DNA of 64,000 nt from Malachius bipustulatus (GCA_910589415.1 OU342639.1:18422268-18486267), one strand, 5' to 3'; positions 35,480 to 48,515 are shown, counted from the stretch's first letter. Notes: a model not told the origin generated them from the letters alone. Made by a program: numbers and translations.

Positions 35480-35720
35480 GTCATGTGGTGCCTTTTGATA
35501 AACGCCGCAGAAGTGGCGAAGTGCTAGCGGCCAGGAGAGAACTCGGAGACTTGGAGTACTCGCGCGCCACCCTGTCCGTGCCTGCGTTTCTCCATTAGGA
35601 CTTCGCGGCTGCTGTCTCCGCTCCTCCGCCGCCCCCGGCCACGTTGCGCCGCCCCCGGAGCTCTGGCTGTCGCCGCCGCCTGCTGCTGCCGCTGCCACCG
35701 CTGCTACTGCCATCTCGTTG
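35480..35720. promoter_or_regulatory. GC/CpG-rich island, possible first exon or promoter
   Basis: About 240 bp dense in CpG and in CCGCCGCC/GCTGCTGCC runs, unlike any neighbouring DNA. Both strands are open here: minus encodes an Ala/Gly-rich 82-residue frame from 35713, and plus ends a frame at 35598. Low-complexity GC-rich DNA gives such frames by chance, so I favour a 5' UTR or promoter-proximal exon. A GGGG/GTAACA possible donor follows at ~35740. It lies ~17 kb upstream of the Ig exon on the same strand and could be its transcription start, but this is inference. Confidence 0.35.
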
Positions 35721-37544
35721 CATAAGGCGTGCCTAAGGGGGTAACAGTTAACTATACTATATTCCTCCTATTTCAACCTATAAAAATTGAGGTCTCTATA
35801 ATTCAAAGTAAGCAAATGTATGTAGGTATATTTTGATAGCGCAGGGAAATTATTTTTGGTAGAAAATAATATATGATATAATAAAAAAAATGTTAATGTA
35901 CATTATTGATGGAAAAGACAGTGTACGCCCCAGATACTATAAAGAGTCATCAAGGGAAAGGGTGGCGGGTAGACATCACTTGCAGATTTGTCGGTCCCAA
36001 ATGATAATTCATTAGAATGAGTTCCGTATCCACCAATTTCCTTACCCCTTTTACTAAAAGAGAACACTTGAGGCTTAAGTACTCCATCGACCCAACTCGA
36101 GTGAATCGTAAGGGCACTTTTATCTGCTTCTTTACAACATCTAACTCTACTTTATTCTCTTCAAATTTAACATCGCTTTTGCATTGAATATTTTTATATT
36201 TAAGCTGGAAGAGTAATGATGTGTTGTAATGATATTTTGTCTAGCATAATTTTGAGGTAGGTATACTTATCCATGTAGTTTTATTAGTCATCGTTATATG
36301 TATAAGTAGTTTGTTTTCAAATCATGTTTGATTAGCGAAGTTTTTCATTCGATTTACTTTAAATAAGATGGCTAAATGAATAGGTATCATTTATTTTAAA
36401 TACTCATTTTCACGGAATGTTTGAGGAAAATGAGATAAAGTTATTATATAACCGTGAAACTTGATATTCCCGGAGGTTTAAGACTTGGAGGTATTCAGCT
36501 CGTCGTTGTGCCGATAGAGCGAGCCCGTTGGAAAGGTAAAAAGCAGGGAAATATGAATATATTCGGAATTTCAGAATGAACCACGTGCCATTTGTTAGCT
36601 GCCTGAATTGGCTTAGTTTATGATTACTCTCAGGCAGTGCGACAATAGAATCGCCCTCTTATTTCTCTCTTGTTTTCCATAGATTCATTCTTTTCATATT
36701 TCATGTCAATATCTCTTTAAATTTATTATCACACAACCCATCTACCGCAATGTTGACAAAAGTGAAAATTGTTTCGGGCAACCCAAGATTTTTCCATTAA
36801 TATTATATTTATATTTTCCCAACTTAAACATTTTAATGTGCCGCAAGATAAAACATGGTTCCTTCCCACGGACGAGTGTAAGCTCGGGTAATATACTTTA
36901 CAAGTTAAGAAAAGCGTGAAATTCTGAAATGAATTTAAAAGGGTAGCCGCCGAGATTGTCTCCGAATTTCACATTACGTTTTTACCGATGCCCTCCTCCT
37001 ATTTTGCTTAACTGACGAAGCTCCAATTTATTACAAAATTTAATAACGCTGACTCAGTTCACAGGTCACTGGAATTACACTTTTTCTACCTTAAATTACA
37101 TCCTCAACACTAATCCTGCAATAAATTCTAAAAACAGTAGAATGCAACAATATAAAAATTTCATAACTCAGGCTATCCCGTAAAGGAATCTACAGTTAGT
37201 AATTCATCTACCTACACACACATGTTACGCGCTTTAATTAAAGTATTCAATTTACTAACATTCTAATTGGATTATTCTGAGAAAATTAAAAATCTGGCTA
37301 TAGGTACTAGGCTAAAAAAATGTTAACTTATTATTAATGCCTGGAAATATCCATGGGCGTAGAATTTGGTGCACGAAAAAGGGTCATATACCTACCTATA
37401 TCTATACGCCACTGACGATTCTGTTTTCCCCGTGTTTTTATTTGTTTTGTGTGCTTTAAATTATAATAAAGAACGTCTTTGTATTATATTAAAATATTGT
37501 AAAATGCCCAAGCTACGCGACGAAAAATGAAAGAATTTTTTTCA
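35721..37544. other. 1.8 kb non-coding stretch
   Basis: Ordinary AT-rich DNA. No domain-bearing frame or palindrome noted. Confidence 0.45.
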
Positions 37545-37900
37545 ACACCCTGTATCTTGTTTATTTTTGACTGATTTAAGAAAAGTAATTAAAAAAAATG
37601 TTTACTTTAATCTAATTTGAAGGCAGATTTTTTGGTCAAAAATAAACACACAATTTCTCATTAAATTGTGTCCGCAAATGCACTGTTTTCGAGATAGAGA
37701 AAAGGTGTCAAAAAATATTATTTTTACAGTTTTTTAAGATATCTCGGGAACCGTATAACATACAGAATTAAGCTTTTGTACAGAACTTATGATTGATTTT
37801 AACTACTTTTTAATACTAAATTTTTGTTATGTTGCTAACATAAGCAGTTTTCAAAAATAACTGTTATTTAGGATGAAAAACTCGCTTTGGATGTTTCAAA
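37545..37900. repeat. Repeat with CACCCTGTA terminus
   Basis: Begins ACACCCTGTATCTTG and contains 'ttggtcaaaaataaacacac', shared with the right edge of the window (63966 onwards), and 'aagatatctcgggaaccgt'. The opposite end was not located. Confidence 0.5.
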
Positions 37901-38111
37901 ACATGAGTCGAAAAATGGAGGGCAAAAAACTTCGCTCAATCCTAAGATTTCCGCAAAATGGCACATGAAAAAAACTTAATTGGTTAGGTTATTATATATT
38001 ATTATATTAGCTACCTTAAAAAGGTAGCTAATATCAATGGTAAAACATGCACAAGGGCTAAGTTCCATGGTATGGGAGCTGTAATGGTTTTTAAGGGATT
38101 TAATTGCTAAC

Positions 38112-40050
38112 TACAGGATGTCTCAGCTCATTCGAAGCGGTCTCTGTGGGCCAAACGATTGATTGTTTCAAATTTGTTTTTTCCAAATTCAAGTACAGGA
38201 TCACAATGTCCATAATTTAAAATTATTTTGGACTATACAGAGTGTCCCATATGACAGTGGCATATCAAAGTTATGTTTTTTTAAATGGAATGCTCCTATG
38301 TTATTGCATTTTTAGATTGTCTGAGAAGAGAAAATAAGATTGGCTTTTACAGTTGGTGTTTACATTTAGAAGTTTGTGAGTTATAAACAAGTGAAAATCA
38401 CCATTTTCCAAGTTCAAGGCCCTGTACAACGAAAACGGTTCAAGATAGAGAAAAACGGCTTACATGTCCCTATTTTAACTTTTTATGTACTATCCTATGG
38501 TGTAGAAACATTTGTACTTTGTTTGTTTTTTTTTATTTGGCGACGCGTGGTGAGGCGGGTGCCTACCCTCTTGACACCAGTTTTTGTAGACTCATCTTCT
38601 TTCTGGCTGTCAAGGGGTTGGACCGCTATCAAGTGGGCCGAGCGGTTTGCCAATGATAGTGGTCAGAGAGGTGTGAGGCACGCAGATTCGGGGGCTGCTA
38701 AGAGTAGAGCCCTCTTTATGTGAAATTCAGTGTTAGGGTGGTCAAGGGTGATAAATATGAACACCAAAGTTATGATTAAAATTATTTACTAAAATAAAAA
38801 TAAAAATACACTACTGAGATATCAACTTAATTATTTCATTATCTACTACTAAATTTCGATTATAAAAACTGATATGCAAAGTTAAAAAGAAAAAATTAAT
38901 TTTAGAAAACAAAGAACAAAAAACAAACTTTAGGTAAAAAAAAAACTATCTTACGTACAGTCTGACTCCAATCGACTACCATTTTATTTGTGGGAGTAGT
39001 GCTGTGGCGGTACCTGATCTGATTAATTTAATTTTAGTTTCACAGGTGACGTTAATAAAAAAAAATCAAAAATAAAATTTCTTTAAATCAAAAAAAACTA
39101 ATAAAAATCTTTTGAACGGAAAAAAAGTAAAGTCCTAGTGTTAAACTCATCGACTTACTACTTAGATGTAGACCTTGGATTGTCCTCTCTGTTGTAGCCC
39201 TGACTGCAGCTCTGCTGGGTATCTCCCCGTAAAGCCAGAAATCACTCACTCGCGTTTACTTTAAATTCTCGCGCGAACGCCCTGACCGTCCTCTTCGGTC
39301 CCCGAAACACCACTAACTTTTTGGTTTCTAAACCCCTTTCCAAATCAGTTACTCTTTCTCAGGTTTCGAAATGTGATTTTCACTGGAGTGTTGCCACTTT
39401 GATTTTTATTTACCGGTCGTCCAGTTACTTGACGTAGGTAAATAAAAGCTAGGTGCATTCTGATATAGGAAAATGACAACCCTGCGAGTTGTTCCAGTTT
39501 ACCAATCCTTCTGCAGTCAGCGTTACATTAAAAAATTCAGCTAGCGTCATTAAATTTTTGCCGCGGGGTTGTTTCTTGGCCTAGTTAAATTGTTTTCGCT
39601 TTTCGTTCACGACGCTTAATATTGCTTAAAAATTAAACATGCAGTATTTCGAAATTGTGCAATTTCATTGACTCCTGATTAAGTAAAATATGTAATTTAA
39701 TTATAATTTATTTCCTTTTCAAAACTTAGTAATTATGCCAAAAAATTACCGTGACTATCCTGGCTCTGCCACAGTGGAGAAATCTCAGATTTTTTTAATT
39801 TTTTATCACCCAGTATAAACATTTTATCTACATCATATGATAGTACATAAAAAAGTAAAATAGGGACATGTAAGCCGTTTTTCTCTATCTTAAGCCGTTT
39901 TCGTTGTACAGGGCCTTGAACTTCAAAAAATGACGATTTTCACTTGTTTATAACTCACAAACTTCTGAATTTAAACACCAACTGTAAAAGCCAATCTTAT
40001 TTTTTCTTCTCAGACAATCTAAAAATGCAAAAACATAGGAGCATTTAATT
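38112..40050. repeat. Foldback family A, long copy with 1.3 kb interior
   Basis: The left arm, 38112-38510, runs TACAGGATGTCTCAGCTCATT ... 'gtgagttataaacaagtgaaa' ... 'cggcttacatgtccctatttt' ... 'atgtactatcctatg'. The right arm, 39807-40050, is the inverse of the inner ~230 bp of the left. Between them, 38511-39806 holds a separate GC-richer sequence with no palindromic partner and no recognised protein. The outer ~165 bp of the right arm is missing. Confidence 0.8.
38511..39806. other. Unidentified interior or insertion
   Basis: GC-richer at both ends (38540-38720 and 39165-39315) with an A-rich middle, the layout of a small retroelement or SINE-like insertion. However, no promoter boxes, terminal repeats or coding motifs could be assigned. 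A plus-strand frame at 38376-38723 spans the arm/interior junction, so it is not a gene. Confidence 0.4.
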
Positions 40051-40970
40051 TAAAATAACATAATTTGCAATAATATTAAATGAGAATGTTTCTGCCCTTC
40101 TTGATATAGATAATGTCTTCCAATCATTTTGTAATATTTGTATTCATGAATGTACCATTTATAAAGCGGGTTTGATATTTTGATAAGAAATACTTGATCC
40201 AAAGATAAGCAGGCAAAAATAATGTAGGTACTGTACATTCCCAAACCCCTATATAATTATTGCATATTAAAATCAATGTCGTGAGACGTATTCAAAACAG
40301 AAAGTCCCTGGCTTAACATCAATATTGTCCTTAACATGATTATTATCTTAATAAAAACCAAATTCCAAGTATTCGCAACAGACGTTGCTCAACAATTTTG
40401 TTTCATTATACATAGTTAATTTCTCATTGCAAAACAAAATGCTTTGATAAATAAATTACAGCAGCTAGATAATGATATAGAATAGCTTTTCTTGATTTTC
40501 AGTAAAATTTTCATTAACCATGCTTCACTAGTGGATTATCTACTATTCGGTTTTTACTAGATCCTGAAACATAATATTTATAATGGTAGTTGAGCTTATT
40601 ATTCTATGACATGAATGACGCCATATATGGCACAAATTATGCAGATTGCATTGTATGCTCTCTGGTGACGATCCCTACAACAATGCTGCTCAGAATTGAT
40701 TATTAGCAAAATGAAACTAATCTTTGATAAAAAAACTCAACAGTGTGATTTTTTTCAAATATGAGCTTTACGACGAGAATTAACATAAATTGGCTACGAA
40801 CCTAATATCAGTGTTTTCATTAGTGCTTTTAATTAGTAATACCAATTAGTAGTTATTATTTAAGATCTAATTAATTTTATACTTAATCATATTATATTTA
40901 AACTTTTGACGCTATAACAAAAGTTTTATCTCAGAACAACTAATAATTAAAATAATTGAAATACTTGAAA
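40051..40970. other. Non-coding spacer
   Basis: AT-rich. Nothing recognised. Confidence 0.5.
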
Positions 40971-41173
40971 TGTCCCAGCTCACAAAGCGGTCTCTGTAGG
41001 CCAAGCGATGGATTTTTTCAATTTTTTTTTTTAAATTCAAGTACAGAATCACAATTGTCATAATTTAAAATTATTCTAGAGTATACAGAATGTCCCATAT
41101 GTAAGTGGCATATCAAAGTTATGTTTTAGGGACATGGAAGCCGTTTTCCTCCATCTTGAGCCGTTTTCGTTGT

Positions 41174-41637
41174 CAGGGTGTCCCAATTTGCTTGATTTTG
41201 GCTGTTTCGGCCATTTTCAGGCCAGATAGAGAAAAAGTAACTTAAGTGCCTAGAGCTCGATTTTTGTGAAACGCGAAAATGTGAAAACAGCATCGAGATA
41301 TCTCTAACCGTTTCCGAGATATCGGCCAATTTTGACATTTGACAGATTTTGAAAAAGTGCCATAACTTTTTTATTCGTGATTATTTTTTCATGCAATGAA
41401 AACTTTCTACAGGCACTTTTAAAATGAGAATGCAATGAATTAATCAAAAAATTTTTATCCCCCTTGGATTTTGAGATAATACGGCATACTTTCTTATTTT
41501 AAATATAAATCATAGTTGGCTTTGACTTCAAAAAATCACAAAAAAATCAAGCTTCATAAAAAATATACGGTCGGGGTACTTTATAACATCATCTGAGAAA
41601 AAAAAATCGATAATGTACAGTCCAAAATCGCGATTTT
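41174..41637 (+). repeat. Inserted element with CAGGGTGTCCC start
   Basis: Starts CAGGGTGTCCCAATTTGC and contains 'cgagatatctctaaccgttt' and 'ccgagatatcggccaa'. The right end is not obvious. No coding frame beyond 70 codons. Confidence 0.5.
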
Positions 41638-41764
41638 CACTTTGTTTATAACTCACAAACTTCTCAATTTAATTAATCATTAGCAAAGGAGCATTCCATT
41701 AAAAAAACATAATATTGATATACCACTCTCATATCCTTGTATAGACCAAAATAATTTTGGTCAT

Positions 41765-42166
41765 TATGGAGATGAGCGGCATTGGTATAGGGCGATTTGG
41801 CTTATACTATCGGATAGCTTGTGTCTCTAGGAGTATCAAGATATAATACCATTGAATTTTTGCGGCGGCAAGTAATAGTCGAGAAATAAGGCCTTAAAGT
41901 TTCATCCTTGCCCTAATACGCGCATATTCGTACAGATGCGCTCGAACAGGAAGCTCGCACTCCGTCGGACACACGACTATGATATGAGTGCGTGCTTCCC
42001 GTTCGAGCGTATATGTACAAACACACGTAATGACACTTTAAGGCCTTATTTCTCGACTATTACTTTCCGGCGCAAAAATTCAATGGTACCTTGATACTCC
42101 TAGAGACACAAGCTATCCGATAGTATAAGCCATTTCGCCCTATATCCATGCCGCTCATCTCCATAA
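41765..42166. repeat. Foldback element, ~400 bp, nested
   Basis: Arms of about 190 bp: TGGAGATGAGCGGCATTGG ... 'tagtcgagaaataaggcctt' ... 'atgcgctcgaacaggaag' on the left, each inverted on the right, ending CCGCTCATCTCCA. The loop at ~41965 is GTCGGACACACGAC. It is GC-richer than its host repeat. Confidence 0.92.
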
Positions 42167-42284
42167 TTACCATAATTTTAAATATTGGACATTGTGATTC
42201 TACTTGAATTTTCAAAAAAAAATTTTAAAAAATAATAGTTTGACCTACAGAGACGGCTTCGAATGAGCTTGGACACCCTGTATA

Positions 42285-42592
42285 CCATAGTACATAATAG
42301 TACATAAAAAAAAGTTAAAATTGCAAGATGTGAGCCGTTTTTCTCTATCTTGAGCCGTTTTCATTGTACATACAGGGCCTAACTTCGAAAATCTCGAAAA
42401 TCGCGATTTTCACTTGTTTCTAACTCACAAACTTCTCAATTTAAACACCAAAAATGCAATAACAAAAGATAATTCCATTTTAAAAAAACATAACTTTGAT
42501 ATGCCACTGTCATAATATGGGATGTGTATACTCCGAAATAATTCCAAATTATTTCATTTTGATCCTGTTAGACCATTAAACAATTAACGCAC
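42285..42592 (+). repeat. Foldback family A, further half copy
   Basis: Contains 'gtacataaaaaaaagtt', 'gtgagccgtttttctctatc', 'aactcacaaacttctcaatt', 'aactttgatatgccactgtc' and 'attttgatcctgtta'. It follows directly after the CACCCTGTATA end of the previous copy. Confidence 0.8.
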
Positions 42593-42884
42593 GTACGTTG
42601 CCGCACGTAATTGTCCACCTAATTTGAGTGGGAAACGAACTTGGTCCAGATTTCGTCAACGTTCCGCGTAACCGCTCGGCTTCCGCATTACCCTCCAGCC
42701 AAACGTACCCCAATACGCCGACAGAAGAATAAACATGACAGCCGGCCACAGGAGACGATACAATCTTATCATATATAATGCCCGTGGGAATGGAGCACGT
42801 ATACGCTAAGAAGGTCCCATTGTGAGCATTGGTGAGAAAAGTGTAGCTTTTCAGTGATCATTTCTGCATGAGAATGATGTGGAA
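42593..42884. other. Non-coding GC-richer stretch
   Basis: Richer in C/G (CGTTCCGCGTAACCGCTCGG), with no recognisable frame. It may be retroelement debris. Confidence 0.4.
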
Positions 42885-43100
42885 TTATTATTTTCCAATT
42901 GCCAGAAAGTTAGCAGGTGTGGTTTTGGGATTTTTCCATTGCCTGAAAGTAGTCAGGAAGTTGGTTTTGGGGAATTTCCATACCAAAATGTTGACAGGAA
43001 GTTGTTTGGTTTGGGTTTTCCATTGCCAGAATGTTGGCAGGAAGTTTGGTTTGGGTTTTTCCATTGCCAGGATGTTGGCAGGAAGTTGGTTTTTTTGAGA
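42885..43100 (+). repeat. ~43-bp minisatellite, five imperfect units
   Basis: Repeated 'ttccattgccagaatgttgg' plus 'caggaagttggtttggg'. The last two units are most alike. The plus and minus reading frames through the array are low-complexity products of the repeat. Confidence 0.88.
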
Positions 43101-44335
43101 ATTAGGAGAGTATGTTTCAGCAGAAACCCTGGATGCCCGCGGGAAAGGCGGACACCGATTTTCTCGATGTCGGAGAGAGTCACCAAACTACGAAGAATTG
43201 CTCTGAAGGTTTTATGGATTTGAGAGTACCAAGCTTGTTTGCGTGCCCACTCGCGGCGAATTTGTTGTTTGCCAAATCGCGAGTTTAGGATGTCAGACAC
43301 TCCTTGCTGTTGTGGAAAAAGAGATTAATAGTCTACAAGATCAAATAAATATACGAGCTGTTCGTGGACACTTTACGCGGTCAGTACTCTGGATTTTCAC
43401 ACATGGCCAAACACACTTCACATCTCTCCCCTCTGTGTCTTTCCCTCATTTTAGGGGGTCCTCGAGTGTTCGCGGAAAATACTAGAAGCCAGAAAAATTC
43501 TTGTGGGAAAATCGCTACGTGCATATTATGTTCTGTTTAATATTTTAATTGAATAAATATTCGAATAAATAATATTTCATAAATATTACATATATTTCAT
43601 TAGTGAACAAATATTTATTTAGCACACCGCAAAGTACGTAGCTAGCTTTGTTGATGAACATTGCCATTATTATTGCTATATATTAATTACGCATGTAGCG
43701 TTTACTGTTTGCAGACTGTAGAGCGGTCTAAATAGTGACTGTTTTATATATCTCAAACCACTCCAGAAAATACAAAACAGTTGACAAAATAAAATCATAG
43801 GTATTTCATATTTATTTTGCACAGGATGAAATTAATAATTATCAGTTAATACTGAAATTATTCCTAGCAGTACATGAATAATAATGGATCACGCACACGC
43901 AAGCTTGGCCTGTTCATTATGATGAATAATTATCTAATAACTGCCACAGAAAATAAACTAACTCAAATTTCTATACCAGATGGTATTCTTGTTATTGTCT
44001 TCACGACGAGAGGTCCCGGCACTCCGGGGCTGTTGTCAATTCAGGCAGTCGTCTTTCATCTTCTTCGCCAAGCCGCCCTCGGTGCCGTGGTCCCGACGTT
44101 GTAACTGTAGTAGGTATAGGTGTGTGTGTGATGAGTACCTACGCACTGGACACTAGATTTTCACAGCTTTCCATACGTGATAGTACTGATAGTAACTTCC
44201 GAATTTAAAGAAGCAAATAATTTCATTATGTGACTTAAGGAAATGTTGGACAAATCGAAAATACGAATGTTGATTGAAAATAAAGAACGTAAAAATGACC
44301 TATAACGATGTCTGACATGTGCTAGATCACAGCTC
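43101..44335. other. Non-coding stretch
   Basis: 43110-43300 is GC-richer and open on the minus strand for ~60 codons (RREWARKQAWYSQIHK), which looks protein-like but matches no family I know. 43985-44105 is another GC-rich patch. A plain AT-rich stretch lies between. Confidence 0.35.
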
Positions 44336-44846
44336 CCGTGCTCAACCCAAGTCAAGTTAGCCACGCTTTCGGCCAGGGAGAGGGACTTAGAATAATTTCC
44401 GAACAAAAAATTTTTTTTGTTATTTATGGCTGAAATGCACGGGAATGTATTGTTTTGCTTTATGAAAGTATTATTAAGAAATTTCACCCAATGAAAAATT
44501 ACCGTAAACTGAAATAATCTTGACAAAAGATGAATGACATGTTGTCAGACAACATGCCATCCATTGATGTTGTGCTGTGAGCTGAGGCGGAAATTGTAGA
44601 CACGTGTTTCGTCCTGTTTGGGACTCTTCAGTCCCAAAGTCCCTTAAGTCCGTGGCCGAAAGTGTGGCTGGCCGTGGTCATGATTTTTACGATTATTTCA
44701 GTTACATAAAGCAAAACAATACATTCCCGTCCATTTCAGCCAGAAAAAAAAACAAAAAAATAAAAATTTGTCGGAAATTATTCTAAGTCCCTCTCCCTGG
44801 CCGAAAGCGTGGCTGGCCGAAGCGTGGCTAACTTGACTTGGGTTGC
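44336..44846. repeat. Inverted repeat, arms ~145 bp
   Basis: Left 44336-44480 and right 44704-44846 are inverted copies sharing 'cccaagtcaagttagccacg', 'ttcggccagggagaggga' and 'acattcccgt...tgctttatg'. A third fragment of the arm end, 'ggccgaaagtgtggctggcc', occurs near 44653 in the loop. Confidence 0.85.
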
Positions 44847-47670
44847 TACTCAACTGGAACCGGGAACTGGTAACTGTTAACTCGTCACTCTCCTCTCCTC
44901 CCAGGCCGTGCTTGAGGGAAGTCCCCGCTTGCTTGCTGAAGACCTGAAACCGCCGTCGAGGATCATCGCGGAGCGGAGGACAGTCTCGTATCATCATCTA
45001 TGAGAGCCGGTCGCACTCCGTCATCTAATAATCTATCGATTCCTCGCTGGTAGATCTGATCCACCGACTTATACCATCCGACACTCCCAAATATACATTC
45101 ATTCACGCTCTGTCGTATTCTTAGTGACCCTATAAGTCTACACTATGTTAATTTTTTTTACATCCGTCTATCACGCTCCCTTCTTTCTTACAGATGCTCC
45201 GCTACTTGGAAATTGTGTATGTTTTATCTTTATCCTTATATAAAATCAAGACGTCACGCTTCTATTTGTTCCAAAAACAGTATATCCTTGAAGGTTTTAC
45301 AGTTAGTGCTAAATGGGCATTGATGGTAAAATAAAAAATAGTTTTTCAAAATTACGAAGCAGAATTAACCCAAGTCCACAATTTGTTGGATATGGGATGT
45401 TATTTGAAAGCAGAATCCTTTAAAATATGGGCTGAATTCTGTACCGTCACAACGTAAAGTGTTCATTTGCTCTATTTTGAATTAACGCCTATAATCTGCC
45501 ATAAACAATAAATAATGAATCATTAGAAAATACCGTTAAGTAAAATAAATAGAAGACGAAGAACTTGAAGCGATATTGTGAAGGTTAGAATAGGTAGGGG
45601 TCGGAAGTAACAGTAGTAACCTATAGTGCATCGTGAGCAATTTTTCTCGGTTGTATCTGCAATAAATATTTCCGTGGTAAAATTCGATTACATAGACAGC
45701 AGACAGGGCAGTTTTATTTGAGGTAACATTCTGATAGGGAGTAGGCAGGTAGGTAATGGTAATAGTGAAATAATGTATAAAGTGTCCCGTGGGTATAAGC
45801 TAGCGGTCGTGGATGGAGGCGGTATGCTGGAGACTCCTGGGCTCGGAGCAGTGTCAGTAAATTAGAGAGAGGAGACGACGGTATAGGGAAAGGGGTAGGG
45901 CACAAGGGAACGAACGTTCAGGCCTTTCGAGCAAGACGTGAGCCACTGTCGATTGCAGCAGGTGTTATTGTTGTCACCATAAATTACCGGAATAACTTTA
46001 CCTGCCCATAATGTTTCGCTTTTGCAATTATCTAAATTCACTACAACGTCGATAGCGATGCTGCGGTGCTACTATCGACTAATTACTCATTCTGCTTGGT
46101 GGTTGCTTATAACAGATTAGGGATGCTTTCTTCCTACTGTTCCTACTAAACGAGAGACAACTCTTAGCCTTCAAGACAAGTCGATGACAATAATAACGAC
46201 TATTACATCAATTCTTGTCTCTTGTCGTTTAGTTGAAGACTGTGTTACTACTTCAGTGCATTCCTTTTAGAATATCTAAAACTAGCTAAACATAATTACC
46301 GAGTCAATGCTGGCTTTATCTGACTACACTGCTGATCAGCTTCGGATCGTTGTTTCCTTTTGTAATTATTTCTATTTACACCAGAGATAACTTCTTGTAT
46401 ACATTATGTAGGTATAAGGAGAGTTTGGTTCACGAAAACAAATACCAGGAGATTGCTGCGGATACCACACGCAATCTTGTAAAGGTTCAAGATTTAGTAT
46501 TTAGCACAAGTACGCCCTATAGATTTGGCATAAACAACACTAGAAAAATACGCTCCTACAATAACTTATTTATTTCAACTTTATTTAAAGTCAACTTCTT
46601 AATATCTATGAGTCGACTCAATGACCAATTTGTAACCAACTTGTAATGAAAATATTTTATGGAGACACATAAAAATACAAATCAAATATCTGACAAAGAT
46701 TTTAAAAACTATACACTTAGTAGAACGAGAATCGTATATTTCCGACTTAGGTATTCCGACACTACTTTATAGGTACTTCGAAAATGACAAATACCTATCA
46801 CTCTAGAGATGAAAAGTAAAATATCACACGCGGGTGATATGATTGGTCCATAAGTTAGTTAATACTCCTAATTTTGGCAGCCCACAATACAGTTATGCAT
46901 TTCTGCAACTTCGATTTCTAATAGAATTTTAAATACTATTTTACGTTTTTTATGCATTATCAACAAGTTTTAATGCAGATACAAAACAGTAAAATCGAAA
47001 AGTTTATCTGACGTTTTCGAAATATTAATTGTTGCAAATGAAAATTAACAATTCCATAATTTTGTGAAAGAACTCAAACTAAAAATACCATCTCTAAATT
47101 TGATGAGAAAATCATTTGGAGATACCGTCAAGAATTCCATTCAAAAAATTTTTACAAATTTTGTTTTTATAGCAAATACACCTGGCTTGACATACTGCAC
47201 GGTACACATTCCAGATTTCAAGACTTTTTTATATAGATAAGTTCGTGAAAGGGAAAGTAAAATTTTCAATAACTGGAAAGTACAAATAATGCGATTGGGA
47301 AAACTCAATTGCATTTTGTTTCCAATATTATTATTTGAGGTTTCAATGCTCCTTGCCGGTTGCTTTAAAGCGATTTTGATATGAAATTTATTTTCCCAGT
47401 ATTCAAGTCTAAATTTAATAAAAGTCCGTTGCCTTATTTATTCTGCTATTAGGTCTAGGATTATTCTAAATTAGGATTTGGTCCAAGAGAACAAAAAACG
47501 AAATTATTTTGAAAATCAGACGAAAAATTCATCATTTCGAATTCTTTTAGTCTGTAAAAGTTTTATTTTTCATCGAATTTATGAGCTACTATATATTTTC
47601 GTGGAAATGTGAATCTCAAACCTCATATTTTTTACTAATTTCGAATTCTTCTGATTGCCGACACTTTTAT
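44847..47670. other. 2.8 kb non-coding stretch
   Basis: 44870-45010 is GC-rich. A frame at 46350-46646 (98 codons) has no domain or initiation context I can support. No palindromes noted. Confidence 0.4.
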
Positions 47671-48515
47671 ATACAGTGTGTGTCACAGGCATGGTACACC
47701 CCCTTTTTTTTTCTTTTTTTTTTGAGATAATTTTTTGAAATTTGGTGCGTCGCATATTCTCGATAGAGCGCGCTCTTTAGCATAAAATTTAATTTTTTCC
47801 CACATCCGGTTTTTCCGGAAATGTTACCAACTTTTTATTTTTAAATGGGACACCCTATATATTATTACATTTTTGGATTCTATACATTTGTGCGAATCCA
47901 ACAGTACCACATAAGTACCATTTTAAATGTCAAATTTGTTTTTATTTAATTTTTTATTTCTCAATTATAGTGTGCCATGACTATCTAGTTTTACTCCAAT
48001 TGGATCATCTAATGCTAGAAAAATCGAATTTTTGTTCAAAGTACTAAATTAAGTGATTTATGGATCAATAATGCGCACCGGAATAATTTTTTGAGCTGGA
48101 TTCATTTTTTTCAAATGGTACCATATTGGTACCGATGTACCATCTACTAGTACTCTTAATCAGGGACATTTTGGTGTACCCATTTTGCATCTGTTACGAA
48201 CACAACTGAAGTCATGGCACACTATAATTGAGAAAAAAAAATTAAATAAAAACAAATTTGACATTTAAAATCGTACTTATGTGGTATTGTTGGATTTGTA
48301 CAAATGTATAGAATCCAAAAATATAATAATATATAGGGTATCCCATTTAAAAATATAAAGTTGATAACATTTCCGGAAAAACCGGATATAGAAAAAAATT
48401 CAATTTTCCGCTAAAAAGTGCGCTCTATCGAGAATATGCACATGCCAAATTTCAAAAAATTATCTCAAAAAATAAAGAAAAAAAGGGGGTGTATCATGCC
48501 TGTGACACAACTGTA
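47671..48515. repeat. Foldback family B, copy 1
   Basis: Termini are ATACAGTGTGTGTCACAGGC and its inverse. Arms of about 310 bp include 'tttttccggaaatgttacc', 'gggacaccctatatatta' and 'ctcaattatagtgtgccatg'. The single-copy loop, about 47983-48207, includes GGTACCATATTGGTACC. No coding capacity. Confidence 0.95.

Larger units (their letters stand above)
40971..42284. repeat. Foldback family A copy broken by two insertions
   Basis: The left arm (40971-41173) starts TGTCCCAGCTCACAAAGCGG. The right arm resumes at 41638 ('cgattttcactttgtttata') and finishes at 42274-42284 with CACCCTGTATA, after 'gacctacagagacggcttcg'. The first insertion, 41174-41637, occupies the loop. The second, 41765-42166, splits the right arm between 'tcattatgga' and 'ccataattacc'. 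This gives a clear insertion order. Confidence 0.8.

Noticed and set aside
35465..35713. Ala/Gly-rich 82-codon frame
   Set aside because: GC-rich low-complexity DNA is open in several frames; no domain or conservation visible.
43101..43300. Protein-like minus-strand peptide (RREWARKQAWYSQIHK)
   Set aside because: Continues into minisatellite-derived residues and matches no family I know; left as a note in the region entry.
46350..46646. 98-codon plus-strand frame
   Set aside because: No motif, and length is within chance expectation for this much DNA.
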